A stretch of 64,000 nucleotides of DNA from Streptomyces himalayensis subsp. himalayensis (GTDB taxonomy: Bacteria; Actinomycetota; Actinomycetes; Streptomycetales; Streptomycetaceae), in assembly GCF_013778455.1 (NCBI RefSeq), contig NZ_JACEHE010000013.1, forward strand, positions 1 through 64,000. The letters are read 5' to 3'. A program made the translations under genes and the position numbers. Below are positions 1-8,248 of the stretch, piece by piece. Position 1 is the stretch's first letter, and the number at the start of each line of letters is the position of its first letter. The notes beneath the pieces were generated by a model. It made no database searches. It was not told the origin of the DNA and was given only the letters and a program-made list of their open reading frames with translations.

Positions 1-123
1 GTGTATCGATCGCGAGCGAGTGTGGAAACTCGGTCCGCGACCGATGAGTTCAGTAGTCGGGGCCGGTCTGACCCGGTGACAGCCGAACTACCCGAACGGC
101 ACCTGTGTCCCGAGGAGATCCTG

Positions 124-603
124 ATGTCCGAGACCACCACCCCCGCCACTTCCGAGACCACCGCCTCCGACGGGGCCACCTCCGCCACCGGGAACGACGC
201 CGCCAGGCCCCGCGGCCGCCGTCTCCACCTCGCGCTGCTCACCCTTCAGGTGCTGCTCGCCCTGTTCTTCGCGTTTGCGAGTGCGCTGCCCAAGCTGATC
301 GCGCATCCGTCGGCGGCCGAGTCCTTCGACAAGCTCGGCTGGGGCGCGGGCGGCATGTACACCATCGGCGCCCTGGAACTGGCCGGAGCCATCGCCTTGC
401 TGATCCCGGTGCTGTCCTCGGTGGCGTCCGTGGCCTTCGTCGCGCTGATGATCGGGGCGTTCATCACGCAGATCGTGGCCTTCGACGGCCAGTACGCGGC
501 TACACCGGTGATCTTCATCGTGCCGTTCGCCCTCATCGCCTGGGCGCGCCGTCGGCACAACGCCGACCTGCTGCGCCTCATCACGCGACGCGCGCGGGCG
601 TGA
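124..603 (+). CDS. DoxX-family membrane protein
   Basis: A 159-residue integral membrane protein of the DoxX/DoxX-like family, whose members are small four-helix proteins linked to redox or thiol-stress functions; the exact activity is unknown. The first 35 residues are a soluble Thr/Ala-rich leader, then come about four hydrophobic segments (roughly residues 38-60, 75-98, 100-120, 125-145) and a basic Arg-rich tail. The ATG at 124 was chosen because GAGGAG lies just upstream (113-118); the same frame stays open to the window start but that extension has no ribosome binding site. It converges on the S4-domain gene with only 6 nt between the stops. Family assignment is from overall topology and the FFAFASALPKL segment, so the substrate is not known. 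Confidence 0.8.
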   Translation: MSETTTPATSETTASDGATSATGNDAARPRGRRLHLALLTLQVLLALFFAFASALPKLIAHPSAAESFDKLGWGAGGMYTIGALELAGAIALLIPVLSSVASVAFVALMIGAFITQIVAFDGQYAATPVIFIVPFALIAWARRRHNADLLRLITRRARA

Positions 604-609
604 GCAGAC

Positions 610-1059
610 CTACTGTCCGGTGGGCGGCCCGCCAGGGCCGCCCAGCCCACGCAGTCGCTCCATCTCGCGGCGGTCCCGCTTCGTCGGGCGGCCGGTGCCC
701 CGGTCGCGTACGCCTGCCGGGGCGACGGCCTCGCGAGGCGGAGGCGGCGGACTGTTGTCGACATAGCACTCGACGGCGACCGGCGCACCCACACGCTTGC
801 GGATGACGCGCTTCACCACGACGATCCGCTCCCGCCCCTCGTGCCGGAGCCGTACCTCGTCGCCGACGCGCACACCGTGGGCAGGCTTCACGCGCTCGCC
901 GTTGACCCGCACATGTCCGCCACGGCATGCGGCGGCCCCCATCGACCGGGTCTTGACCAGGCGTACGGACCAGATCCAGCTGTCGACGCGCACGGATCCC
1001 TCACCGGCGGGGCCCGCCGCGCCGTCCGCAGCCCCTGAAGCCATGTCTCGACCAGCCAT
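610..1059 (-). CDS. S4-domain RNA-binding protein (HslR/Hsp15-like)
   Basis: A 149-residue protein with one S4 RNA-binding domain at about residues 22-85: it opens with VRVDSWIWSVRLVKTRS and contains the typical CRGGHVRVNGERVKPAHGVRVGD turn (shown in part). In E. coli the related Hsp15 binds stalled 50S subunits carrying nascent chains; a ribosome or RNA quality-control role is inferred by family only. The C-terminal third (about 100-149) is Pro/Arg-rich and probably disordered, which is common in actinobacterial members. ATG at 1059 is used; a second in-frame ATG at 1044 is an alternative. It is divergent from the uracil-DNA glycosylase gene and convergent with the DoxX gene. Confidence 0.85.
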   Translation of the reverse strand: MAGRDMASGAADGAAGPAGEGSVRVDSWIWSVRLVKTRSMGAAACRGGHVRVNGERVKPAHGVRVGDEVRLRHEGRERIVVVKRVIRKRVGAPVAVECYVDNSPPPPPREAVAPAGVRDRGTGRPTKRDRREMERLRGLGGPGGPPTGQ

Positions 1060-1180
1060 GTGTCGACCTTAGTGCCCCGTGGCGGTAGGCCCGGACCCAT
1101 TTTCTCCGCATATCCCTGCTCTCTTCGCCTCCGCGTATCTCTGCGCCCTGCGCGTACCTCCGCGCGCTTACGGTGGAGGT

Positions 1181-1957
1181 GTGCGCACCCTCGCCGAGCT
1201 TGATGCCGCCCTCACCGAGTGCCGTGCCTGCCCACGGCTGGTGGAGTGGCGCGAGCAGATCGCGGAGACCAGGCGTGCGTCCTTCGCGGACTGGACGTAC
1301 TGGGCGCGCCCGGTTCCGGGCTTCGGCCCGCCCACCGCGTCGCTGCTGGTCATCGGCCTGGCGCCGGCCGCGCACGGCGGGAACCGTACCGGCCGGATGT
1401 TCACCGGAGACCGTTCGGGCGATGTGCTGTACGCGGCGCTGCACGACCTCGGCCTCGCCTCCAGCCCCGACGCCGTCTCGCGCGACGACGGGCTTACTTT
1501 GCGGGGAGTCCGCGTCACCGCACCCGTGCACTGCGCGCCCCCCGCCAACAAGCCCACGCCCGAGGAACGCGACACGTGCCGGCCGTGGCTGGTGCGTGAG
1601 CTGGAACTGCTGCGCCCGCATCTGCGCGCGGCCGTCGCACTCGGTGCCTTCGGCTGGGACGCCGCGCTGCCGGCGTTCGGCGCGGCCGGCTGGGCCCTGC
1701 CTCGCCCCCGCCCGGCCTTCGCGCACGGCGCCCGCCTGACCCTGCCGGGCGCGGACGCCGGCCCCCCGCTCGAACTCTTCGGCTGCTTCCACGTCAGCCA
1801 GCGCAACACCTTCACGGGAAAGCTCACCCCCGGCATGCTGAGGGACGTGCTCCAGACGGCCGCCCAGGTGGCAGGCCTGATGCCGGAAGGGCCACCGGGT
1901 GCGGGAGCGGCGGGGCGCCCGGACGACGCAGGGGCGGGGTCACCTCGTATGGAGTAG
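1181..1957 (+). CDS. family 5 uracil-DNA glycosylase (UdgB type)
   Basis: A 258-residue uracil-DNA glycosylase of the Fe-S-containing family 5 group, which excises uracil and other deaminated bases to start base-excision repair. Visible features are CxxC at residues 14-17 plus two further cysteines near 118 and 133 (4Fe-4S ligands), motif 1 GLAPAAHGGNRTGR at 59-72, and motif 3 HVSQRNT near residue 205. Motif 1 lacks the Asp/Asn of classical UDG, as is usual for this family. The GTG at 1181 fits the family's N-terminus. The AG-rich stretch before it is too close to be a normal Shine-Dalgarno, but TACGGT at 1169-1174 is a -10-like hexamer 6 nt upstream, so the mRNA may be leaderless. An in-frame GTG at 1079 would add 34 residues that look non-coding. 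Confidence 0.85.
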   Translation: MRTLAELDAALTECRACPRLVEWREQIAETRRASFADWTYWARPVPGFGPPTASLLVIGLAPAAHGGNRTGRMFTGDRSGDVLYAALHDLGLASSPDAVSRDDGLTLRGVRVTAPVHCAPPANKPTPEERDTCRPWLVRELELLRPHLRAAVALGAFGWDAALPAFGAAGWALPRPRPAFAHGARLTLPGADAGPPLELFGCFHVSQRNTFTGKLTPGMLRDVLQTAAQVAGLMPEGPPGAGAAGRPDDAGAGSPRME

Positions 1958-1998
1958 TAGATCGGGCTGCTCCGGACGGCTGTTTCTAGCGTGGGGGC

Positions 1999-3228
1999 GT
2001 GAAAGAGACCAAGACCACCGCCCCCTCGGTGGCCGAGGGTGGCCCGACGACTGCTCCCTCCGCGGCCGCGTACCGGAATCTGATCATGGCCACGATCGGG
2101 TTCGGGCTCACGTTCTGGGCCTGGAACCTGATCTCGCCGCTCAGCGGGGACTTCAAGGACAATCTGGGCCTGAGTTCCTTCCAGCAGTCGCTCCTGGTCG
2201 CGATCCCGGTGCTCGTCGGCTCGCTGGGCCGCATCCCGGCGGGCGCGCTCACCGACCGCTACGGCGCGAAGCTGATGTTCCCGCTGGTCACGGCGCTCAC
2301 CATCATTCCGGTGCTGCTGGTCATCCCTGCCCGGGGCAGCTACGGGGCGATGCTCGTCGTGGGATTTCTGCTCGGCCTCGGGGGCACGACCTTCGCGATC
2401 GGCGTTCCGCTGGTCAACTCATGGTTTCCGCCGGCCCACCGGGGCTTCGCGCTCGGCGTCTTCGGCATGGGCATGGGTGGTGTGGCGCTGTCCGGATACT
2501 TCACGCCGCGTATCGCCAAGCAGGGCGAGACCCTGCCGTTCATCGTGGTCGCCATCGCGCTCGCCGCGTTCGCCGTGCTCGGTGCGTTCCTCATCACCGA
2601 CCGGCCCGGCCGGCCGGTGCCGACCACCTCGCTCGGCACTCGGCTCGGCCAGGCGGGGCGGCTGCGGGTGACCTGGGAGCTGTCCGCGCTGTACGCGATC
2701 GGGTTCGGCGGAATCGTCGCGTTCGGTGTGTACCTGCCGACGTATCTCAAGACGTGGTACGGCCTGAGCGCCACGGAAGCCGGTACCAAGGCGGCCGGAT
2801 TCGCCCTCGTCACGGTCGTCTTCCGGCCGATCGGCGGATGGCTCTCGGACCACATCCACCCCGCGATCGTCACCTGCGTCGCGCTCGGTGTCGTCGCGCT
2901 GTTCGCCATCGTCCAGTCCTTCGACCCGGCGCTCTATCCGGTCGGCACGCTCTGCTTCCTGCTGATGGCGGCAGGCCTCGGCACCACGAGCGGCAGTGTC
3001 TTCGCGCTCGTCTCCAGAGTCACGCCACAACCGCAGGTCGGCTCTGTCACCGGCATCGTCGGCGCGATGGGCGGCCTCGGAGGCTTCGTTCCGCCCCTCG
3101 TCATGGGCGCCATCTACAGCGCCAAGGACTCGTACTCGATCGGCTTCATGCTGCTGTCCGACCTGGCGCTCGCGGGCTGCGTGTACGCGTACGGGCGGAT
3201 GAGAAATGTGCAGGCGACCCAGCCTTAG
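1999..3228 (+). CDS. MFS transporter of the nitrate/nitrite porter (NarK/NasA) type
   Basis: A 409-residue major facilitator with 12 predicted membrane segments. The strongly diagnostic parts are the early NLISPLSGDFK region (about 36-46), the loop 2-3 motif GRIPAGALTDRYGAK (about 75-89), and the nitrate-signature segment LGLGGTTFAIGVPLVNSWFP (about 125-144), all characteristic of nitrate/nitrite porters. It probably moves nitrate or nitrite across the cytoplasmic membrane. The nitrate reductase genes are not nearby, so the link to respiration or assimilation is open. GTG 1999 is preceded at 6 nt by TAGCGT (1987-1992) and has no Shine-Dalgarno, so it may be leaderless. The prolyl iminopeptidase gene follows 19 nt downstream with its own -10-like hexamer. 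Confidence 0.88.
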   Translation: MKETKTTAPSVAEGGPTTAPSAAAYRNLIMATIGFGLTFWAWNLISPLSGDFKDNLGLSSFQQSLLVAIPVLVGSLGRIPAGALTDRYGAKLMFPLVTALTIIPVLLVIPARGSYGAMLVVGFLLGLGGTTFAIGVPLVNSWFPPAHRGFALGVFGMGMGGVALSGYFTPRIAKQGETLPFIVVAIALAAFAVLGAFLITDRPGRPVPTTSLGTRLGQAGRLRVTWELSALYAIGFGGIVAFGVYLPTYLKTWYGLSATEAGTKAAGFALVTVVFRPIGGWLSDHIHPAIVTCVALGVVALFAIVQSFDPALYPVGTLCFLLMAAGLGTTSGSVFALVSRVTPQPQVGSVTGIVGAMGGLGGFVPPLVMGAIYSAKDSYSIGFMLLSDLALAGCVYAYGRMRNVQATQP

Positions 3229-3247
3229 CGCGGGCTAGTGTGCCCGG

Positions 3248-4228
3248 ATGCCTCTCTATCCGGACATCGAACCGTACGACCACGGCATGCTCGACGTCGG
3301 TGACGGCAACCACGTGTACTGGGAGGTCTGCGGCAATCCGCGCGGCAAGCCCGCCGTGGTGCTGCACGGCGGGCCGGGCTCCGGCTGCACGCCGTACTTC
3401 CGCCGTCTCTTCGACCCGGCCGCGTACCGCATCGTCCTTCTCGACCAGCGCGGCTGCGGCCGTTCGACACCGCACGCGAGCGCGTACGACACCGACATGA
3501 GCGTCAACACGACGGATCGTCTGATCGCGGACCTGGAGCTGCTGCGCCACCATCTCGGCATCGAGCGGTGGCTGGTGTGGGGCGTCTCGTGGGGCTCGGT
3601 GCTCGGTCTGCGGTATGCGCAGACGCACCCGGGCAGTGTGTCTGAGCTGGTCCTCACGGGTGTGGCCACGGGCTCGAGTCCCGAGGTGGCGCTGCTGACG
3701 CGCGGCCTCGGGCAGGTCTTCCCCGAAGCGTTCGCCCAGTTCCGCGACCACGTGCCGGAGGGCGAGCGCGACGGTGATCTCGCGGCCGCGTACAACCGGC
3801 TGCTGGAGTCGCCCGACGCCGAGGTGCGGGAGAGGGCCGCCCGGGCCTGGACCGACTGGGAGACGGCGATGGCGCCCGCACCGCCGCGCTCGGTCCCGCG
3901 CTACGAGGACCCCGTCTTCCGCGCCGCCTTCGCCCGCATCGTCGCGCACTACTTCGCGGGCGACCACTTCCTCGGCGAGGGCAACGAGAAGGGCGTCGTC
4001 CTCCGCGACGCCCCGCTGCTCAAGGGCATCCCCGGCACGCTGGTCCAGGGCAGCCTCGACTTCGGCAACCTGCTGGGCACCGTGTGGCGGCTGCACCACG
4101 CCTGGCCGGACAGCGAGTTGATCGTCGTGGACGACGTGGGGCACAACGCGGGAGCGCCCACTGTCGCGGAGGCGCTGGTGGCGGCCACGGACAAGTACGC
4201 AGGCAAGGGCTCGGAGACGGAGGCGTAG
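3248..4228 (+). CDS. pip: proline iminopeptidase (family S33)
   Basis: A 326-residue alpha/beta-hydrolase that removes N-terminal proline from peptides in the cytoplasm. The oxyanion-hole motif HGGPG is at residues 40-44, the nucleophile elbow G-V-S-W-G at 112-116 with Ser114, and the C-terminal DDVGHNAG supplies the catalytic His; the Asp is expected in the GSLDFGN segment. The DQRGCGRS motif (66-73) is typical of prolyl aminopeptidases and separates it from other hydrolases. The length is normal for the family. TAGTGT (3236-3241) ends 6 nt before the ATG and no Shine-Dalgarno is seen, suggesting a leaderless transcript independent of the upstream transporter gene. Confidence 0.92.
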   Translation: MPLYPDIEPYDHGMLDVGDGNHVYWEVCGNPRGKPAVVLHGGPGSGCTPYFRRLFDPAAYRIVLLDQRGCGRSTPHASAYDTDMSVNTTDRLIADLELLRHHLGIERWLVWGVSWGSVLGLRYAQTHPGSVSELVLTGVATGSSPEVALLTRGLGQVFPEAFAQFRDHVPEGERDGDLAAAYNRLLESPDAEVRERAARAWTDWETAMAPAPPRSVPRYEDPVFRAAFARIVAHYFAGDHFLGEGNEKGVVLRDAPLLKGIPGTLVQGSLDFGNLLGTVWRLHHAWPDSELIVVDDVGHNAGAPTVAEALVAATDKYAGKGSETEA

Positions 4229-4253
4229 GCCGTCACGCAGGCCGACCGAGGTT

Positions 4254-4281
4254 GCGCCGACCCCTAGAACGGGGTCGGCGC
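4254..4281. terminator. bidirectional hairpin terminator
   Basis: A perfect 11-bp stem (GCGCCGACCCC / GGGGTCGGCGC) with a 6-nt loop lies between the convergent iminopeptidase and racemase genes. It has no strong U tract on either side, which is usual in high-GC actinomycetes. Confidence 0.85.
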
Positions 4282-4315
4282 GCCCCACCGCCCACCATCA
4301 CGGCGGATGCCGGGC

Positions 4316-5068
4316 TCAGATGGTGAACTCGCTCAGCAGGCCGGAGTACTTCTTGGGACGCGGTGCGGCGTATTCGCCCTGTTTGCCGGTCCGCAGGCCC
4401 AGGGCGACCAGGGACTCGACGAGCTTCACGGCGGCTGTCACACCGTCGATGACCTGTACTCCGATCTCCTGGCTGAGCGCGGGGCCCAGCGGGGCCATAC
4501 CCGCGCAGCCGAGGACGACGGAGTCGCACCGGTCCTTGGCCACGGCCTCCCGGCACGCCTCGGTCAGAACCCTGACCGTCTCCGGGGAGGGATCGTCGAG
4601 ATCGAGTACGGGGATCTCGCAGGCATACACCCCTCGGCACGCCCGTTCGAAGCCGTAGCGTCGCGTGAGCTCCCAGGTGTGCCCCACTGTTCGGGACAGG
4701 GTGGTCACCACGCTGAAGCCGCGTCCGAGGAGGGTGGCGGTGTGCATCGCCGCCTCGGCAATCCCGACCACCGGCCCCGCCGCGAGCTCCCTCGCGGCGT
4801 CCAGACCGGGATCCCCGAAGCACGCGATGACGTAGCCGTCCGCGCGGTCCGCCGCTTCCGCCCCCGCCGACTCGCCCGCGGCGATCTCGGCGAGGACTCC
4901 GGGCACGGCCAGAGCCTCGTCGTAGTGGCTTTCGATGGACTCCGGCCCCATGCTCGGGCTGACGGCGGTGATCACCGTGGTCGGCGCCGCCGCCGCCCGG
5001 GCCTGGCGGCCGATGCTCTCGGTCATGGCCCAGCTGGTGTTGGGGTTGATGACTCGGACACGAGTCAC
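4316..5068 (-). CDS. Asp/Glu/hydantoin racemase family protein
   Basis: A 250-residue PLP-independent racemase of the Asp/Glu/hydantoin racemase superfamily. The two catalytic cysteines are visible in their usual contexts: Cys83 in ACFGDPG and Cys188 in VLGCAGM, and the N-terminal INPNTSWAMT motif is the hydantoin/allantoin racemase hallmark. It probably racemises a 5-substituted hydantoin or allantoin-like ring. Its GTG start overlaps the stop of the upstream permease gene (GTGA, 4 nt), so the two proteins are translationally coupled: the permease likely imports the substrate the racemase acts on. A hydantoinase/allantoinase gene is not adjacent, so the pathway is incomplete here. Confidence 0.87.
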   Translation of the reverse strand: MTRVRVINPNTSWAMTESIGRQARAAAAPTTVITAVSPSMGPESIESHYDEALAVPGVLAEIAAGESAGAEAADRADGYVIACFGDPGLDAARELAAGPVVGIAEAAMHTATLLGRGFSVVTTLSRTVGHTWELTRRYGFERACRGVYACEIPVLDLDDPSPETVRVLTEACREAVAKDRCDSVVLGCAGMAPLGPALSQEIGVQVIDGVTAAVKLVESLVALGLRTGKQGEYAAPRPKKYSGLLSEFTI

Positions 5069-6618
5069 GGAGCGGTCACCTGCGCCTCATCCCCGGCCTC
5101 GGCGGGCGGCGTCACGATGATCCGCGGGGAGCGCCGCTCCAGCGCGATGAACATCACGAAGCCGAGGGCGCAGCCCAGGAACCAGCTGTAGTCGGCGATC
5201 TCCGTCAGGTCGACCGTGGTCAGCTTCAGGTCGAGCAGCATCTTGGGAACGAGGACGGAGGCGACCGTCGGCACGCCACTGAGGATCGTCGCCCAGACCG
5301 CGTTGGGGTTGTAGCCGCCCTTGAACCAGTAGCGGCCGCCGGGGTCGCGGGTGAACAGGGCGTCGACGTCGACCTGCTGACGGCTGATCACGTAGTAGCC
5401 CGCGATCAGGATGCCGAACAGCGGTCCGATGAGGGCGCCGAGCAGGCCGAGGGTGTAGTGGATGGCGTCCGGGTTGCTGTACCAGTTCCACGGGGTGAGG
5501 ATCACCGAGCCGACCGCGGCGATCATGCCTCCGGCGCGCCAAGTGATCTTCTGGGGGCTGACGTTGGAGAAGTCGAAGGCCGGGGAGATGAAGTTGGCGA
5601 CGATGTTGATGCCGATCGTCGCGATGACGAAGGTCAGCCCGCCGAGCAGGATCGCGAACGTGGTGTCGATCTGTTCCACGGTGTGGATCGGGTCGGTGAT
5701 GAGCTTGCCGAAGACCGGCACGGTGGCCGAGGCGGTGATCACGGTCAGGATGGAGAAGAAGAGGAAGTTGACCGGGAGGCCGAGCAGGTTGCCCCTCTTG
5801 ACCGCGGCGAAGGACTTTCCGTACCGCGCGAAGTCGCCGAAGTTGAGCATGGGCCCGGAGAAGTACGACACGACCAGGGCGATCGCGCTCAGCATGACCG
5901 GGATGGACGCGCCGAAGTCGAGGTGCTCGCCCTGCGAGAGGTTGAGGCTGATGTTGTCCCAGCCGGCCTCGCTGACCAGGTATCCGGCGAGCACGAGCAT
6001 GACGACGTAGACGGCGGGGCCCGCCCAGTCGATGAACCGGCGGATCGATTCCATGCCGCGCCAGAAGACCGCGGCCTGGGCGACCCAGAGGATGGCGTAA
6101 CAGAGGTAGCCGAGCAGGGAGAGCCCGAGGAACGTGGTGTCGTTCAGCGAGGCGGACCAGCCGGGCCAGAACTTCATGAAGATGATGCTCAGCGACTGCG
6201 AGGCGAGGTAGGTCTGCACGCCGTACCAGGCGATCGCGATGGCGCCGCGGATGATGGCGGGGATGTTGGCGCCGAGCACACCGAAGATGGCGCGGTTGAT
6301 GACCGGGTAGGGCACGCCCGTGACCTGGCTGGGCTTGGCGACCAGGTTGCAGAACACCTGGACGATGAGGATGCCCGCCAGCAGGGCGAACAGCACCTGC
6401 CAGCTCGCCAGGCCGAGGGCGAAGAGGCTGCCCGCGGTGACATAGCCGCCGACGCTGTGCACATCGGACATCCAGAAGGCGAAGATGTTGTACGAGGACC
6501 AGTTCTGCTGCTTGATGGGCGCCAGGTCCTCGTTGGTCAGGCTGGGGTCGTAGTGCGGCTCGTGGCCCGACGGGGTCGGCTCGGCCTGCCGGACGGGCGC
6601 TTCTATGTGGTCGGTCAT
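5065..6618 (-). CDS. NCS1-family nucleobase/hydantoin/allantoin permease
   Basis: A 517-residue NCS1 (purine-cytosine/allantoin/hydantoin) symporter with 12 predicted membrane helices. The N-terminal LTNEDLAPIKQQNWSSYNIF segment (about 27-46) followed by FWMSDVHSVGGYVTAGSLF is characteristic of the hydantoin/allantoin/uracil branch (Mhp1-like). ATG 6618 is preceded by GGAG; longer in-frame extensions toward 6714 run into the promoter/operator and are rejected. It is first in a two-gene operon with the overlapping racemase and is divergent from an XRE-cupin regulator gene. The palindrome at 6719-6736 between them is the likely control site. Substrate (hydantoin versus allantoin versus pyrimidine) cannot be settled from sequence. 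Confidence 0.9.
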   Translation of the reverse strand: MTDHIEAPVRQAEPTPSGHEPHYDPSLTNEDLAPIKQQNWSSYNIFAFWMSDVHSVGGYVTAGSLFALGLASWQVLFALLAGILIVQVFCNLVAKPSQVTGVPYPVINRAIFGVLGANIPAIIRGAIAIAWYGVQTYLASQSLSIIFMKFWPGWSASLNDTTFLGLSLLGYLCYAILWVAQAAVFWRGMESIRRFIDWAGPAVYVVMLVLAGYLVSEAGWDNISLNLSQGEHLDFGASIPVMLSAIALVVSYFSGPMLNFGDFARYGKSFAAVKRGNLLGLPVNFLFFSILTVITASATVPVFGKLITDPIHTVEQIDTTFAILLGGLTFVIATIGINIVANFISPAFDFSNVSPQKITWRAGGMIAAVGSVILTPWNWYSNPDAIHYTLGLLGALIGPLFGILIAGYYVISRQQVDVDALFTRDPGGRYWFKGGYNPNAVWATILSGVPTVASVLVPKMLLDLKLTTVDLTEIADYSWFLGCALGFVMFIALERRSPRIIVTPPAEAGDEAQVTAP

Positions 6619-6718
6619 GACAGCTCCAGGGCGTCGGACTCGGGGAGGCTGGGGTGGAGCGACCGCCTTCGAGGGGGGAGGGCTGGAGTAGCGTGGCGGC
6701 GGGACTTCAGGCACGATC

Positions 6719-6736
6719 GTTAAGTGGACACTTAAC
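6719..6736. promoter_or_regulatory. probable operator of the XRE-cupin regulator
   Basis: A perfect inverted repeat GTTAAGTG-GA-CACTTAAC sits in the 206-nt divergent intergenic region. A further half-site CGTTAAG lies at 6749-6755, in the same orientation as the CGTTAAG that opens the palindrome. The AT-rich symmetrical element in very GC-rich DNA, placed between a regulator and a transport operon, is a strong candidate for the binding site of the regulator encoded at 6825. Confidence 0.7.
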
Positions 6737-6824
6737 AGCTGTGGCGTTCGTTAAGCTAGCCCTTTACGCCCGGAACTGTTTTTCGGCCATGTAAACAATG
6801 GGTCGCATTTGGGGGAGACGAGCC

Positions 6825-7508
6825 GTGACCGCCAAGATGCCGGATTCCGGCACCAGCACCGACACCGGCGCCGAGGCGGTGGCGACCGGGCGTGCGGAGA
6901 TCGAGGCGATCACCAATGAGCGCCTCGGAGAACGGCTGCGCGAACTCCGGCTCCGCTCCGGGAAGTCGTTGCGTGCTCTCGCCCGCGAACTCGGCATCTC
7001 GGCCAGCGCCGTGTCCCAGATCGAGCGGGGCACGATGCGCCCCTCGGTCAGCAGGCTCATCGCCATCGTCTCGGCCATCGATGTGCCGCTCGCCGCTGTC
7101 TTCGACACCTCGGAGACCGGCGAGTACACCGCGACGGACGAGGGCGGCGTACCGGAGCCGCCCGTGGAAGGCTTCGCCGTCCGGCGTTCCTGGGAGGTGG
7201 CCCCCGTGTTCCTCGACGGCGGCGTCGTCTTCCGGCGGCTGTCACCCGTGCCCACGCCCGACGTCGAGTTCTTCGAGTCGACGTATCCGCCCGGCTCCGT
7301 CTCGAACGTGCACCGGCAGTTCCTCAAGCACGAGGGCTACGAGGTGGGGACCGTCACCCAGGGAGAACTCACCATCGAGTTCGAGTCCGAGACGGTCACC
7401 CTCGGCGCCGGTGACTCGATCACCTACCCGTGCCAGCGGCCGCACATCGTCAGCAACAGGTCGGAGACCGCGACGGCCGTCGCCACGTGGCTCATCATCC
7501 ACCGCTGA
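6825..7508 (+). CDS. XRE-cupin transcriptional regulator
   Basis: A 227-residue cytoplasmic regulator. An XRE-type helix-turn-helix occupies about residues 33-90 (LRLRSGKSLRALARELGIS then SAVSQIERG), and a cupin_2 ligand domain occupies about 150-225 (HEGYEVGTVTQGELTIEFES... to YPCQRPHIVSN). Proteins of this architecture usually sense a small metabolite and control an adjacent transport or catabolic operon. GTG 6825 has GGGGGAG 7 nt upstream; an ATG at 6798 in frame lacks any ribosome binding site. It is divergently placed from the NCS1 permease/racemase operon, which it probably controls through the 6719-6736 palindrome. The inducer is inferred to be the permease substrate or a product of it. 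Confidence 0.88.
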   Translation: MTAKMPDSGTSTDTGAEAVATGRAEIEAITNERLGERLRELRLRSGKSLRALARELGISASAVSQIERGTMRPSVSRLIAIVSAIDVPLAAVFDTSETGEYTATDEGGVPEPPVEGFAVRRSWEVAPVFLDGGVVFRRLSPVPTPDVEFFESTYPPGSVSNVHRQFLKHEGYEVGTVTQGELTIEFESETVTLGAGDSITYPCQRPHIVSNRSETATAVATWLIIHR

Positions 7509-7802
7509 GCGGGCGCCGGATAGCGGTCGCTTCCGCTTTCCTCACCGCCGCCGAGCGTGACTGCTACGCCGGCGCCGAGATGTGAACCGGTTGTTCTTGT
7601 GGGCGCCGTAGAGGTTCGACCGCGGCCGCGGTGGCGCGTGGAAGCGGGACGCGCCCGAGGCGCGTTGGAAGTTCGGTTGGCGCGTGGCCTCGGGTTACGT
7701 GTGTCGCGAGGGGTGCTCTGCGTAGGCGGGCGGATACTCGGCGCGAGTCACCGGGATAACGTGGGCGTCGGCTGGAGCGGCGACGAGCGACAAGGGGGCT
7801 CG
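7509..7802. other. intergenic region, nothing recognised
   Basis: 294 nt between the XRE-cupin gene and the small RHIM-motif gene. I see no clear hairpin terminator, RNA gene or convincing coding sequence; a GGGGG ribosome binding site for the next gene lies at its end. Confidence 0.5.
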
Positions 7803-8246
7803 GTGGACGCGGAGTTGAGTGCACTGGCGGCAGCGGGGGCGACGGCGCTCGTGCAGCAGATGGTGACCGACCGATGGCCGCAGGTACGCGACCGGGCCGT
7901 CGCGTTCTTCTCGCGGCGGCGCGGCGGCGACCAGGCAGTGATCGAGGGCGAGCTCGAGGCCTCGCGTGCCCGGCTTGTCGCGGCACGCGGCGCCGAGGAC
8001 CAGGACGCCGAGGCCGCCGTACAGGCGGAGTGGCGTAACCGGCTGCGGCGCACTCTGCGTTCGGACCCGGCGGCCGCCGCCCAACTGCGGGCGCTGCTCG
8101 ATGAGTTGGGTCCCGTCCCGTCCGCGCAGCGGCAAGTGGCCGTGCACAATACGATCAAGGGTGGCGCGCAGCACCGCACCGCGATCCAGGCCGGATCGGT
8201 AGGAAACCTGACGATCGGCACGCCCCGGCCACCCACCACACGCTGA
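7803..8246 (+). CDS. small Streptomyces protein with C-terminal RHIM-like motif
   Basis: A 147-residue protein of unknown function. The N-terminal 40 residues (ending VRDRAVAFFSRRR) are amphipathic helical, residues 45-112 are charged and Ala/Arg-rich and likely helical, and the last 33 residues change character completely: VHNTIKGGAQHRTAIQAGSV is Gly/Asn/Gln/Ile-rich with an I-Q-A-G core at 128-131. That I/V-Q-x-G core with flanking Gly/Asn resembles the RHIM-like amyloid signalling motifs found at the ends of bacterial adaptor proteins; this is my inference, not a confirmed match. GTG 7803 with GGGGG upstream is chosen; an in-frame start at 7557 gives 82 residues of shadow-like sequence. 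The next gene, which would be the natural partner, is a broken nucleotidyltransferase. Confidence 0.7.
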   Translation: MDAELSALAAAGATALVQQMVTDRWPQVRDRAVAFFSRRRGGDQAVIEGELEASRARLVAARGAEDQDAEAAVQAEWRNRLRRTLRSDPAAAAQLRALLDELGPVPSAQRQVAVHNTIKGGAQHRTAIQAGSVGNLTIGTPRPPTTR

Positions 8247-8248
8247 AT

